From: Verrucomicrobiota bacterium
Lineage (GTDB): Bacteria; Verrucomicrobiota; Verrucomicrobiia; Limisphaerales; JACRJZ01
Assembly: GCA_016219875.1 (NCBI GenBank)
Contig: JACRJZ010000014.1
Location: 1 to 64,000 of the forward strand
Length of the DNA: 64,000 nt
Direction: 5' to 3'
The notes under the pieces were generated by a model that made no database searches, was not told the origin of the DNA, and worked only from the letters and a program-made list of their open reading frames with translations. Both the position numbers and the translations under genes were made by a program. This document shows positions 53,179 to 61,407 of the stretch, one piece after another; positions within the stretch are counted from its first letter, which is position 1; each line of letters opens with the position of its first letter.

Positions 53179-53612
53179 CCGCTGAAAACGAAACGCTGGA
53201 AGAGGCTCTGCGGCGGTTGCCCCACGGGCCGGAGTTCCGCTTCCTGGACCGGCTGGTGAGTCTCACGCCGGGCCAGGAGGGCGTGGGCGAATACACGGTG
53301 CGTGGCGACGAGCCTTTTCTGCGCGGACACTTCCCCGACGAACCGCTGTTTCCCGGCGTGTTGCTCGTGGAGGCTGCGGCTCAATTGGCGGGTGTGGTGG
53401 CGCAGTGCGATCCAACCATTGCGCCACTGGCGGATCTGAAGCTGACGGCGCTGCGAGGAGTCAAGATTCTCGGTACAGCACGTCCGGGGGAAACCATTTG
53501 TTTGTGCGCCGAGATCACGGGCCGGATGGAGAGATTGATTCAGGCGACCGTCCGTGCCCACGTGCTGGACGTGACTGTTCTGACGGCGGAACTGACTTTG
53601 AGCGGGAACTGA
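53175..53612 (+). CDS. FabZ-like 3-hydroxyacyl-ACP dehydratase (hotdog fold)
   Basis: 145 aa. The hotdog core FLRGHFPDEPLFPGVLLVEA (about residues 50-69) has the catalytic His in GHFPDEP and the acidic residue in LLVEA. It removes water from 3-hydroxyacyl-ACP to give a trans-2-enoyl chain. It is coupled to the LolA-like gene, which places a fatty-acid/polyketide dehydration step in this cluster rather than primary metabolism. Confidence 0.88.
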   Translation: MTAENETLEEALRRLPHGPEFRFLDRLVSLTPGQEGVGEYTVRGDEPFLRGHFPDEPLFPGVLLVEAAAQLAGVVAQCDPTIAPLADLKLTALRGVKILGTARPGETICLCAEITGRMERLIQATVRAHVLDVTVLTAELTLSGN

Positions 53613-53613
53613 A

Positions 53614-53952
53614 TCAGTGCTTGAGTTTCCGACGGAATGAGAGATCCGAATCCGTACGACTGATTCCCGGAATCGGCTCGTACCCGCTCTTGGCGAAGAA
53701 GTTCATCGCCATCGTGAAGTCCCACATTCGCTCGTCCACCTTTGCGGGACGCTTCACTCCGGTGATCTGGTGAAGCTTCTCGACTCTGCCGTCAGGGAAG
53801 AACACCTGTGTCTTCAAGTCACCATCGTAGCGTATGGACGCGTATTCGTATTCAGCCTCGGAAGGATTTGCAGGAGGGGTGGGAGCTTGTGCCCAAAGAA
53901 CCAATGCCGTGAAACCACCCAGAACCACCAGAGAAATGCAGATTTTGTTCAT
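53614..53952 (-). CDS. Hypothetical secreted protein
   Basis: 112 aa from MNKICISLVVLGG at 53952. A signal peptide of about 20 residues ends LWAQA. The mature part (YEYASIRYDGDLKTQVFFPD, then FTMAMNFFAKSGYEPIPG) resembles small secreted proteins seen in several Verrucomicrobia, of unknown role. It is convergent with the dehydratase gene (stop codons 1 nt apart). Confidence 0.6.
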   Translation of the reverse strand: MNKICISLVVLGGFTALVLWAQAPTPPANPSEAEYEYASIRYDGDLKTQVFFPDGRVEKLHQITGVKRPAKVDERMWDFTMAMNFFAKSGYEPIPGISRTDSDLSFRRKLKH

Positions 53953-54057
53953 GTCGGGATTGCAGGCGATTTTCAAAATCAAGGCAAGCTCAACAACATT
54001 CTTGCCGGGGACGGGTTCTGCCAAACTGTAACCATGCCTTCACATGGCCAATGCCTG

Positions 54058-55320
54058 TCACCTTGTCCGCGAAGAACTCAAGTACTCCATTCTACATTCC
54101 GCTCGCGACAACTTGCCCCGCGAATTGGGGTTCAGCGTTCTCACAAACCACCACTCCCTGGGCACCTGCCAGGGCGGCAGCGCGGCCAGGAGATGCTGTT
54201 TCATACTCTCCTCATTGGAGTCTTCCGTAACGACACACGCCACAATGCTCTCCCCTCGCTCACTTTGCTGGCAGGGAACACCGAAGACCACACACTCGCG
54301 CACAGCGGGATGCCGCCTTAGCACGCTTTCGATGACTTCAGGAGAAACCTTTCGTCCCGCCACGTTGATCTGATCGTTGAGACGCCCGCAGAGGAAGACC
54401 AAACCGTCTTTCAACTCTGCCAGGTCGCATGTTTGGAAACGCCCCTCGCCCAGCGCCGGACTGGCCTCCGGCCAATACGTCTCACCGACAGCGCGACTGT
54501 GGACTCGCAGGCAGCCCTCATCGTTCAGGGACAACTGAATGTTGTGCATCGGCGCACCCACGCCAGCGGCGTCCTGACGGGGTAACTCTGTCTTGTCGTA
54601 GGTGATTCCGCCGCATTCGCTGGAGCCGTAGAAATTATGGATCTTCAGGCCGCTGGCCGAGAAGACCGCTTCCTCCACCTCCAGCGACAAAGGCGCACCG
54701 GCGGAAATGGCCAGACGGACGGTCGGAGGAATGACCCGTGCCTCGTGCCAGGTTCGCCAGAGCGCGGGCACGCCAGCCAACGTGAGAGCCGACCAGCCTT
54801 CCGCAGCCCGGCGGAGCGCTTCCGGCAAGGGTGAGGACACCAGGATGAGTGGCACCCCGCGCAAGAGCAGAGGCAGTACGAGGTTCGAAAAACCGTAAGA
54901 GTGCGCCAGTGAGATTGCACCCAAGTTTGGCCAATCCGGGCGAAGCCCCATCGTCGCGACGATGTTCTCGGCGTCGGCAGCCAACTGCTCCCCGGTGAAG
55001 GCGATCACGCGGGCCACGCCAGTGCTGGCAGAGGTGGTCTTGAGATGAACGCAATGGGCCGGAGGAAGAGGAATCAAGAATGGAGCCTGGCCTGGTTCCA
55101 ACGGGCACAGAACCTTTCCGTCCCGCCAGGCGGCCAATGTCTTGAGGATAAAGTCAGCGCCGGAGCCTTGCGGATGAACCAAAGAGCCTGGCTCACTGTC
55201 TTCGCAATCGCCTGCCGTCCTCAATTCACCGAAAGTCCACGATCTTCCCGCGGCCACGTCGCGCAACGCGAACTCGCTCTCGCGTTCTCGTGCCAACCGC
55301 AGCCAAGTGTCGTACAGCAT
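54058..55320 (-). CDS. AMP-dependent acyl/aryl ligase (ANL superfamily)
   Basis: 420 aa, somewhat short for the family. The P-loop-like A3 motif is atypical (KTTSASTGVARVIAF). A5 is YGSSECGG, A7 TCDLAELKDG, A8 GRLNDQINVAGRKVSP and A10 NSRGKLSR with the catalytic Lys. It adenylates a carboxylic acid and loads it on CoA or ACP. In an aryl-polyene-type cluster it would activate the starter acid. It is transcribed away from the plus-strand gene at 55384, with a short shared promoter region. Confidence 0.85.
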   Translation of the reverse strand: MLYDTWLRLARERESEFALRDVAAGRSWTFGELRTAGDCEDSEPGSLVHPQGSGADFILKTLAAWRDGKVLCPLEPGQAPFLIPLPPAHCVHLKTTSASTGVARVIAFTGEQLAADAENIVATMGLRPDWPNLGAISLAHSYGFSNLVLPLLLRGVPLILVSSPLPEALRRAAEGWSALTLAGVPALWRTWHEARVIPPTVRLAISAGAPLSLEVEEAVFSASGLKIHNFYGSSECGGITYDKTELPRQDAAGVGAPMHNIQLSLNDEGCLRVHSRAVGETYWPEASPALGEGRFQTCDLAELKDGLVFLCGRLNDQINVAGRKVSPEVIESVLRRHPAVRECVVFGVPCQQSERGESIVACVVTEDSNEESMKQHLLAALPPWQVPREWWFVRTLNPNSRGKLSRAECRMEYLSSSRTR

Positions 55321-55383
55321 TGTCTTCCTCCTAGCTCGAACTTAGGTTCCCCCGCAAGTATGATTTCGCCCGCGAAGCCTTTA

Positions 55384-56094
55384 ATGAGCCGATTCCAGTT
55401 CGAGCGGGACAGCTTTGCCTTCGCAAACGAACTGGTCTGGGAATACCGGCTTGACCCCGTCACCGGCGAAATGACGACCCGCCGCAACGATCCGCCTCCC
55501 ACCTACGCGCTGCGATGTTTTGTCATGGCGCGATCGGCGCGGCAGTTCTTCTACCATGCGCGGTTTGCGGCGGAGCAGCCGGTGGCGGATGCGCCGACTT
55601 ACCGAAGCCTCATCCGGGAAGTCGTTTCGCGCAGCCCGCGCCAACCGTGCGCGGAGGCTGAGCGCATCATCGTGCCGGGCTACGATGGGTTGCGCTCCTT
55701 CAGCCGGGCACAGGAGACGTTGCTGAAAATGGAATGCGGCGGGGCGTGGCAATCCTATTGCCTGCGCAGCCATTGGCGGATGGTCTTCCCGATCTCGCGG
55801 CGCCATCAAGCCGCGATGGCCGGGCAATTGGTGGCCGCGCTGGAACAGCGGCCTGCGCCCATTGTTCATTTGGTCCGATTTCCCCAACTGACCATCAACC
55901 ACGGCATCGTTCTTTTTGGCGTGGAGAAAACCGCGACCGGCCTGTGCTTTGCGGCCTACGATCCCAACTCGCCCCAGCAAGCTTCGGAGCTGGCCTACCA
56001 CCAAGCCGACCGAACTTTCTACTTCGCGCGCAATCGTTACTGGGCCGGCGGAAAACTGGATGTGATCGAGGTTTATCGCGGATGGTTCTACTGA
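55384..56094 (+). CDS. Hypothetical protein, papain/C39-like fold suspected
   Basis: 236 aa from MSRFQFERDSFAFANELVWE (an in-frame ATG at 55360 is also possible). Soluble, no signal peptide. The C-terminal part INHGIVLFGVEKTATG then FAAYDPNSP resembles the His/Asp end of cysteine-peptidase-like (C39/BtrH-type) folds, and MECGGAWQSYCLRSHWRMVF may hold the Cys. That relation is only suggested by pattern. It sits in the middle of the lipid cluster and ends 7 nt inside the next convergent gene. Confidence 0.55.
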   Translation: MSRFQFERDSFAFANELVWEYRLDPVTGEMTTRRNDPPPTYALRCFVMARSARQFFYHARFAAEQPVADAPTYRSLIREVVSRSPRQPCAEAERIIVPGYDGLRSFSRAQETLLKMECGGAWQSYCLRSHWRMVFPISRRHQAAMAGQLVAALEQRPAPIVHLVRFPQLTINHGIVLFGVEKTATGLCFAAYDPNSPQQASELAYHQADRTFYFARNRYWAGGKLDVIEVYRGWFY

Positions 56095-56447
56095 CTGGGG
56101 GAAGATGGCTCTGGCGGACGGCGGCGTGCAGACGGTTGCCAGAAGGCCATACCGAAGAAAATGAAACCGCACAAGTTGATGCCGGCAATGTAACCCAGCT
56201 TGTAGGGCCGTCCCGTGTTCCGTTCCGTGAAGATCGGCACATCCCGTCCCATCAGCAGGCTGGGCAACGCTGCCGGCATGAGCGCGCCATGCGCCGCCCC
56301 TAACCAGAAACCTGCCGTGCTGTCTGTGCGATAAAGCCGGGGTGCGGCCCAGTCGTAGGCCAGGCCCAGGACCAAACCTGTCACCAGGAGACTGGCGATC
56401 TTGACGGCCCACCGGCGCAGATACGCCTTGAAAGTGGAGGTTGTCAT
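56088..56447 (-). CDS. Small integral membrane protein
   Basis: 119 aa from MTTSTFKAYLRRW at 56447. About three transmembrane segments (around residues 13-32, 48-68 and 86-105), with the last 15 residues rich in Pro and Ser. No family recognised. Its start overlaps the glycosyltransferase stop (ATGA, 56444-56447), so the two proteins are probably made together and may act together at the membrane. Confidence 0.6.
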   Translation of the reverse strand: MTTSTFKAYLRRWAVKIASLLVTGLVLGLAYDWAAPRLYRTDSTAGFWLGAAHGALMPAALPSLLMGRDVPIFTERNTGRPYKLGYIAGINLCGFIFFGMAFWQPSARRRPPEPSSPSQ

Positions 56448-57154
56448 GGAGTCTTCAGGGAGTCTGCTGGCGCTGGCTGGATCTGTGGAATGTGCCGCCA
56501 CCATTTCCACCACCGCCATGAGTCCACCAGGGGTTGGATGCGACTGCGGCGTGGCCCACGGCCAATCACCTCAATGGGGACAAACTCGACCCGGTGTCCC
56601 GCAGCCAGAAATGAAAGTAGCATCTCCGATTCGACTTCGAAGTGGTTGGCTGCGTGTTCCAAGACCGCCCACGTCTTCAGATAGATCAGGCGAAATCCGC
56701 ATTGTGTATCCGGGAGTGGGCGTCCGGCTCTTGCCGAGAGCTGGCGGCTTATCCATCGGTTCACCCACCGGCGCAGCCACGGCAGGGCGCGGGCGTTGTG
56801 AAAACGATTGCCGATGACCAGCGCTGCCGCCGTCCGGTCAGCACATTCGAGAAAGAGCGGAATATTGCCGGGGCGATGCTGACCGTCTCCATCCAACGTG
56901 ATGGCCCACGAGAAGCCGCGTTGGTGCGCGTGGATCAAGCCCGTGCGCAAGGCCGCGCCTTTGCCGCGGTTCTGGGAATGTCGAAGCACACAAGCCCCCG
57001 CTTGCTTGGCGCGCCCCCGTGTGTCGTCGGTCGAGCCGTCGTCCACCACGATGATCTCTTTAGCGATTTGCCGGGCCTCTGCCACCAGGGGCGCAATGGT
57101 GCGCGCCTCGTTGAAGCAGGGCACGACGACGGCACATTGTTCCTGGCAGACCAC
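56444..57154 (-). CDS. Family 2 glycosyltransferase (polyprenol-phosphate type)
   Basis: 236 aa. GT-A fold with VVVPCFNEARTIAPLV, VVDDGSTDDT (about residue 37) and the metal-binding TLDGDGQHRPGN (about 88), then CGFRLIYLKTW. It resembles DPM/GT2 enzymes that move sugars onto polyprenol phosphate or lipids. The context suggests glycosylation or head-group work on the cluster product; an acyl-lipid target is inference. It is coupled to the small membrane protein downstream. Confidence 0.85.
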   Translation of the reverse strand: MVCQEQCAVVVPCFNEARTIAPLVAEARQIAKEIIVVDDGSTDDTRGRAKQAGACVLRHSQNRGKGAALRTGLIHAHQRGFSWAITLDGDGQHRPGNIPLFLECADRTAAALVIGNRFHNARALPWLRRWVNRWISRQLSARAGRPLPDTQCGFRLIYLKTWAVLEHAANHFEVESEMLLSFLAAGHRVEFVPIEVIGRGPRRSRIQPLVDSWRWWKWWRHIPQIQPAPADSLKTP

Positions 57155-57198
57155 GACCGAATCCTAGGAGAAATTTGCTAGGAGAAACATCGAAAAAG

Positions 57199-57226
57199 AG
57201 CCGGCGGCTGATCTGGCCGGGCTTTT
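57199..57226 (+). terminator. Hairpin with short T tract (possible terminator or attenuator)
   Basis: AGCCGGC and GCCGGGCT pair around a loop and are followed by TTTT. The other strand gives the same hairpin with TTTTT. It lies between the divergent glycosyltransferase and radical SAM genes, about 180 nt ahead of the latter. Confidence 0.35.
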
Positions 57227-57402
57227 GCGTTGCACAAGGCGCCCAGGACCGGCTAAGGATGTTGGAGCACAATGCGCTGCTTTCCAGCTAGCAAAGCCGC
57301 CGATCGACCGACGCCCAAACCACGCGTCTCGGTGTGGTTTTATGAGGGAGGAGACCGTCGAGCCGTCTTCACACCGGCGATGAAGACGAGCCAGTTGCCC
57401 CT

Positions 57403-58812
57403 ATGAGCAGCCGAGTGCTTTTGATCAGCCTCAACCGTTGCACAACACCAGACCCGGTGTTTCCAATTGGCCTTTTCCACCTGAATTCCGCCCTCCGGCG
57501 TCACGGACACGAGACCCGTTGGTTCGATCTCCAAACCGATCACGGCACTCTGGAAAGCGTGTTGAACGAATTTCGCCCGACTTGCGTTGGCATTTCCATC
57601 CGCAACATCGACGACGTATTGATTCGCAAGCGGGAGGTCTTCTTCAGCGAACTGGGAACGATTTGTCGGGACATACAGAGATGGAATCCCTGCCCCATCG
57701 TTCTTGGGGGAAGCGGCTTCTCGATCTTTCCCCAGCCGTTGCTCGATCAGAGTGGCGCAGACTTTGGCATTCGGGGGGAGGGCGAACTGAGTTTGGTGGC
57801 TCTCCTCTCAGCCTTGAGCAACGGCAGCGATTGGACGGGAATCCCCGGTTTGGTCTTTCGGCGCAACGGTGAAGTGGTGGTCAATTCGCTTCGGCCTCTG
57901 CCGCTTGAATCGGGCCTTGACACGACAGACCGGCCCGTGCCCTTGGTGGAGCATTATCTGCAAGCCAGCGGCATGATGAATCTCCAAACCCAGCGCGGTT
58001 GCAGCCACACCTGCTGCTACTGCACTTACCCGGTCATCGAAGGCCGCACCCACCGCAGCCGTCCACCGGAAGTAGTGGCTGAGGAGTTGGCACAACTCCA
58101 AGGACTAGGGGTCAAATATGTCGTGGTGGTGGATTCCGTTTTCAACTCCACAGAGCAGCACGTCGTGGAAACCTGCGAGGCCATCCTCCGTCGCAACGTG
58201 ACCATGCGCTGGAGCTGCTTCCTGCGGCCCGAGGGATTGACTACTGAACTCATGAAGCTGATGGCGCGCGCGGGACTGGCCCACATTGAGTTTGGCTCGG
58301 ACAGCTTCTGTGATGCCGTGCTGGAAGCCTACGGGAAGCGGCTGACCTTTGAGCAAATCAATCGGTCCAGTGAATTGGCCCGACAGGAAGGTATCGATTA
58401 CTGTCACTACCTCATTTGTGGTGGGCCGGGTGAAACCCTCGCCACGCTGGAGACGAGCTTCCAAAACTCACTTCGGCTCAGCGGCGCGGTAATCATGGCG
58501 ATCGTGGGGATGAGAGTGTATCCGGGCACTCCGCTGCTGCAGCGGGCACTAGCGGAGGGCTGCGTTGCCCCGGATGCGGACCTGCTTACCCCGACCTTTT
58601 ACCTGGCACCCGGTCTCACGACCGAGACTGTCTTCGAGCGGCTGCACAGCTTCGCTCAGCGGTTTCCCAGTTGGATTGTGGGCGATCCATCCCCGGCTAA
58701 TGTGAACCTGACGGAACGGCTCCGCCAACGCGGAGTGGTTGGCCCGCTGTGGAGCTATTTTGCCCTCATCCAGCGGCTTTGGCCGCAACCGGCGGCGGAG
58801 ATAAATGCATGA
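57403..58812 (+). CDS. B12-binding radical SAM protein (lipid-biosynthesis type)
   Basis: 469 aa. The N-terminal third (about residues 1-150) is a Rossmann-like cobalamin-binding-type domain, but the base-on DxHxxG motif is not visible. The radical SAM core has the cluster motif CSHTCCYC (CxxxCxxC, about residue 203) and a SAM-binding GGPGET (about 344). Such enzymes methylate or rearrange unreactive carbons. Inside an ACP/ketosynthase cluster it probably modifies the acyl chain, as in lipid-type radical SAM proteins of ladderane-like clusters. Its stop overlaps the ATG of a second, truncated gene (ATGA, 58809-58812). Confidence 0.85.
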   Translation: MSSRVLLISLNRCTTPDPVFPIGLFHLNSALRRHGHETRWFDLQTDHGTLESVLNEFRPTCVGISIRNIDDVLIRKREVFFSELGTICRDIQRWNPCPIVLGGSGFSIFPQPLLDQSGADFGIRGEGELSLVALLSALSNGSDWTGIPGLVFRRNGEVVVNSLRPLPLESGLDTTDRPVPLVEHYLQASGMMNLQTQRGCSHTCCYCTYPVIEGRTHRSRPPEVVAEELAQLQGLGVKYVVVVDSVFNSTEQHVVETCEAILRRNVTMRWSCFLRPEGLTTELMKLMARAGLAHIEFGSDSFCDAVLEAYGKRLTFEQINRSSELARQEGIDYCHYLICGGPGETLATLETSFQNSLRLSGAVIMAIVGMRVYPGTPLLQRALAEGCVAPDADLLTPTFYLAPGLTTETVFERLHSFAQRFPSWIVGDPSPANVNLTERLRQRGVVGPLWSYFALIQRLWPQPAAEINA

Positions 58813-58917
58813 AACGCCTGCTGCTGATCTCGCCCGCTGCCAGGACCAGTCTCTTAGGCAAGTTTTTCTTCTTTCATCGGCCTGGGCTAGGCTTGCTGCG
58901 CATTGCTGGGGACTCAG
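58809..58917 (+). pseudogene. Stump of a second B12-binding radical SAM gene
   Basis: The ATG at 58809 is coupled to the preceding stop. The first 35 codons read MKRLLLISPAARTSLLGKFF, then FFHRPGLGLLRIAG, the typical N terminus of lipid-biosynthesis B12-radical SAM proteins. The similarity stops where family 4 motif copy 5 begins (58918), and everything after is unrelated. The gene was evidently cut, and its catalytic part is not in this window. Confidence 0.7.
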
Positions 58918-58940
58918 GATGGGGTGAACACCCCATAGCG
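58918..58940 (+). repeat. Short hairpin motif family 4, copy 5
   Basis: ATGGGGTGAACACCCCATAG, with perfect arms ATGGGGTG and CACCCCAT sharing a short AA-centred loop. It sits exactly at the break of the truncated radical SAM gene and before the ketosynthase. Confidence 0.75.
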
Positions 58941-58971
58941 TCTGCGAGCGATCTGCCTGTACTGTCTTCGC

Positions 58972-59064
58972 ATGAAACGCAGCCACCAGCCGCTGGCGCT
59001 GGCGCTTGTGGTTTCCAGCGCTTCCTTGTACGACTCGGGCTGCAAACGCAGCCCCGCGCCATGA
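58972..59064 (+). CDS. Possible 30-aa peptide between the radical SAM stump and the ketosynthase
   Basis: Reads MKRSHQPLALALVVSSASLY then DSGCKRSPAP: basic start, hydrophobic stretch and a Cys, like a short lipoprotein leader, but with a poor lipobox (DSGC). It may be a remnant of a secreted protein or chance. No homology is claimed. Confidence 0.25.
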   Translation: MKRSHQPLALALVVSSASLYDSGCKRSPAP

Positions 59065-59089
59065 ATTCATTCTGTTCGACAACGACGCC

Positions 59090-60331
59090 ATGCTTTTTCC
59101 TACGCAACAATCCTCGCTGACGCCTCCGCGAGTAGTCATCACTGGTGCGGGCATTGTGACGGCGCTGGGGTTGGACTGGCGTGCCAATGCGCATGGCTTT
59201 AGACAAGGTCGCACGGCGTTCCGCCCTGTTACCCTCTTTGACGTGTCGCGGCATCGGGCCAAAACCTCCGCCGAAGTTGATCTTCCAGCCGAGTTGCCAC
59301 CCAGTCGCCTGCCCGCCTCGCTTGCTCGCCGTGCCGACCGACCCACCCGGATGCTGCTGCTGGCAGCCCACGAAGCATGGGGTCAGGCCCGATGGTCGCC
59401 GCAGGCCGGCCTGCCGGTGGTGCTGGGGACCACCAGCGGAGGCATGAGTCTTGGAGAAGATTATTTCCGCGGTACCCTGCAAACTCCACCGGCCCGCCGC
59501 CGACAGCCCACTCGCGCATTGCAGTATCAATCACAAGTCCAAGCCCGCTTTATCGGTGAGGCGTTTGGCTTCGAGGGACCGACCACGGTCATTTCCAACG
59601 CCTGCGCCTCCGGGGCCAGTGCCATCGGCCATGCTTGGGAAACACTGCGGCGCGGTCGGGCCGAGCGCGTGCTCACGGGTGGCTACGATGCGTTGAGTCT
59701 GCTGGTCTTTTCCGGATTTGATTCGCTGCAGGCGCTCTCGACCACCACCTGCCGTCCTTTCGACGCACAACGCGACGGCCTGGCGCTGGGCGAGGGAGCG
59801 GCGGTTCTGGCCATGGAAACATTGGATTCAGCCCAGCAGCGGGGAGCGGAGATTCTTGGAGAGGTCGCCGGCTATGGCGCCGCGACTGATCTGCATCATC
59901 TCACCCAACCACATCCCCAAGGAGACGCGGCCTTGGAAACGATGACGCGCGCGTGTGCCTCGGCTGGCTTGAGCGCAACCGAAGTGGATTACGTGAACGC
60001 ACACGGTACCGGCACCCCTTTGAACGACATCGCCGAGGCCCTGGCCATCAACCGCTGGGCAGGCGCACGCGCGGGCAAACTGGCAGTCAGTTCCACCAAG
60101 GCCCATATCGGACACCTGCTGGGCGCGGCCGGTGCGGTGGAAGCCGTGGTTTGCCTGATGACCTTGCGCGAGCAATGGCTGCCACCCGAGACGGGAATCC
60201 AGACGGTGGATGCGGCGTGCGGCTTTTCCCTCGTGCGGCAGCCGACCACGGCTCGCGTGGAAGTAGTCGCGAGCAACTCCTTTGGGTTCGGCGGCGCGAA
60301 CGCCACTTTGATCTTCAGGAGGTGGGCATGA
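59090..60331 (+). CDS. Beta-ketoacyl-ACP synthase (FabF-like, KS)
   Basis: 413 aa from the ATG at 59090, where the thiolase-fold homology begins (VVITGAGIVTALGLDW). The catalytic triad is complete: Cys in ISNACASGASAIG (about residue 173), His in VNAHGTGTPLND (about 308) and His in STKAHIGHLLGAAG (about 344). It condenses malonyl-ACP with the growing chain. Its stop overlaps the next gene (ATGA, 60328-60331), whose product looks like its chain-length-factor partner. Confidence 0.92.
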   Translation: MLFPTQQSSLTPPRVVITGAGIVTALGLDWRANAHGFRQGRTAFRPVTLFDVSRHRAKTSAEVDLPAELPPSRLPASLARRADRPTRMLLLAAHEAWGQARWSPQAGLPVVLGTTSGGMSLGEDYFRGTLQTPPARRRQPTRALQYQSQVQARFIGEAFGFEGPTTVISNACASGASAIGHAWETLRRGRAERVLTGGYDALSLLVFSGFDSLQALSTTTCRPFDAQRDGLALGEGAAVLAMETLDSAQQRGAEILGEVAGYGAATDLHHLTQPHPQGDAALETMTRACASAGLSATEVDYVNAHGTGTPLNDIAEALAINRWAGARAGKLAVSSTKAHIGHLLGAAGAVEAVVCLMTLREQWLPPETGIQTVDAACGFSLVRQPTTARVEVVASNSFGFGGANATLIFRRWA

Positions 60332-61407
60332 GTCGCGTCCTGGTGCAGGGTTGGGGCGCGGTTTCCCCGGCCGGCTGGGGCGTGCCCGCGATGCGCGCGG
60401 CCTTGGAGCGCGGCGAGCCCCTGTCCGTGAAACCGCAGGTTTGGCCTGGCAGTGAACGAACGCTGACTGTTCGGGAAGTTCCCCCTCCGTCTCCGCGCCC
60501 GGCGTTCTTTGGTCATCCCCGGTTGCGGCGCGCCAGTCCCATCACGCACTATGCCGCGGCGGCGACGCTGGAGTCCCTCGAAGTCGCCGGGGTGACCGGG
60601 GCGAGCCAACCGCAGCGGCTGGGCTTGATCGTATGCATGTGGGCCGGCTGTGTTCATTACTCCTATCGGTTCCTTGATGAAGCCTTGCAGGATCCCGCCA
60701 CGGCCAGCCCGATGCTGTTTCCGGAGACCGTCTTCAACGCTCCCACCAGTCATGTGGCCGTGCTGTTGGGCCGGTCACCCGTCACCTGCACCTTGCTGGG
60801 CGATCCCGCTACCTACCTGCAAGCGCTCGCGCTGGGGGCTGAATGGCTGGAGGAACAGCGCGTGGACGGCTGCCTGGTGGTGGGCGCGGAAGAAACGAAT
60901 TGGCTGCTCACTTCCGTGCTCTGGTATTTCGACAAATCCGCAGTGCCCGGCGGCGGAGCGGGGGCTCTCTATTTGGAGAACGCCAAAGCGAATCAGGCCG
61001 GAGTCGAACTCAGCCTCATCACAGATCCCCAAATGTATTCCTCGCGGCAAAGTCGCGTGGCTGCGGCCTGCTCGATGCGTCGTGAGCTGCCGGCTTCGCG
61101 CCCGGATGAATTGTTGTGCGACAGCCGGCAGGACCGGCCACGGACAGATGCGGCCGAGGACCAGGCCTGGCAAGATTGGTTTGGCTCCCGGCTGAGTCCC
61201 AAGAAAGTTCTAGGCGACGGGCTGATGGCCTCCGGCGCCTGGCAGTGCGTCGCGGCTTGCGAAGCGCTGGCACGCGGCCAATTTCAGGCCGCCAACGTTA
61301 GTGTCGTGGGTTCAAACCAGCAGGCGATGGGCGCGCGCTTTGTGCGCAATGGTACGGCATCGACGCCACTGTCTGCCGAACCCTCTGCTCAACCCAATTC
61401 GCCATGA
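60328..61407 (+). CDS. Ketosynthase-like chain-length factor
   Basis: 359 aa with the thiolase-like fold (VLVQGWGAVSPAGWGVPAMR, FPETVFNAPTSHVAVLLG). At the position of the catalytic Cys the segment reads NAPTSH, so the nucleophile is missing, and the HGTGT and KxxxGH motifs are also absent. This is what is expected of the non-catalytic CLF subunit of a KS-CLF heterodimer, which sets chain length in aryl-polyene and type II polyketide systems. It is coupled by ATGA to the KS upstream and the ketoreductase downstream. Confidence 0.82.
   Translation: MSRVLVQGWGAVSPAGWGVPAMRAALERGEPLSVKPQVWPGSERTLTVREVPPPSPRPAFFGHPRLRRASPITHYAAAATLESLEVAGVTGASQPQRLGLIVCMWAGCVHYSYRFLDEALQDPATASPMLFPETVFNAPTSHVAVLLGRSPVTCTLLGDPATYLQALALGAEWLEEQRVDGCLVVGAEETNWLLTSVLWYFDKSAVPGGGAGALYLENAKANQAGVELSLITDPQMYSSRQSRVAAACSMRRELPASRPDELLCDSRQDRPRTDAAEDQAWQDWFGSRLSPKKVLGDGLMASGAWQCVAACEALARGQFQAANVSVVGSNQQAMGARFVRNGTASTPLSAEPSAQPNSP

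Noticed and set aside
55045..55383. N-terminal extension of the hypothetical protein at 55384
   Set aside because: It overlaps the divergent ligase gene and shows no coding pattern; the ATG at 55384 or 55360 is preferred.
59953..60327. Upstream extension of the chain-length-factor frame
   Set aside because: It lies wholly inside the ketosynthase gene in another frame; the coupled ATG at 60328 matches the family start.
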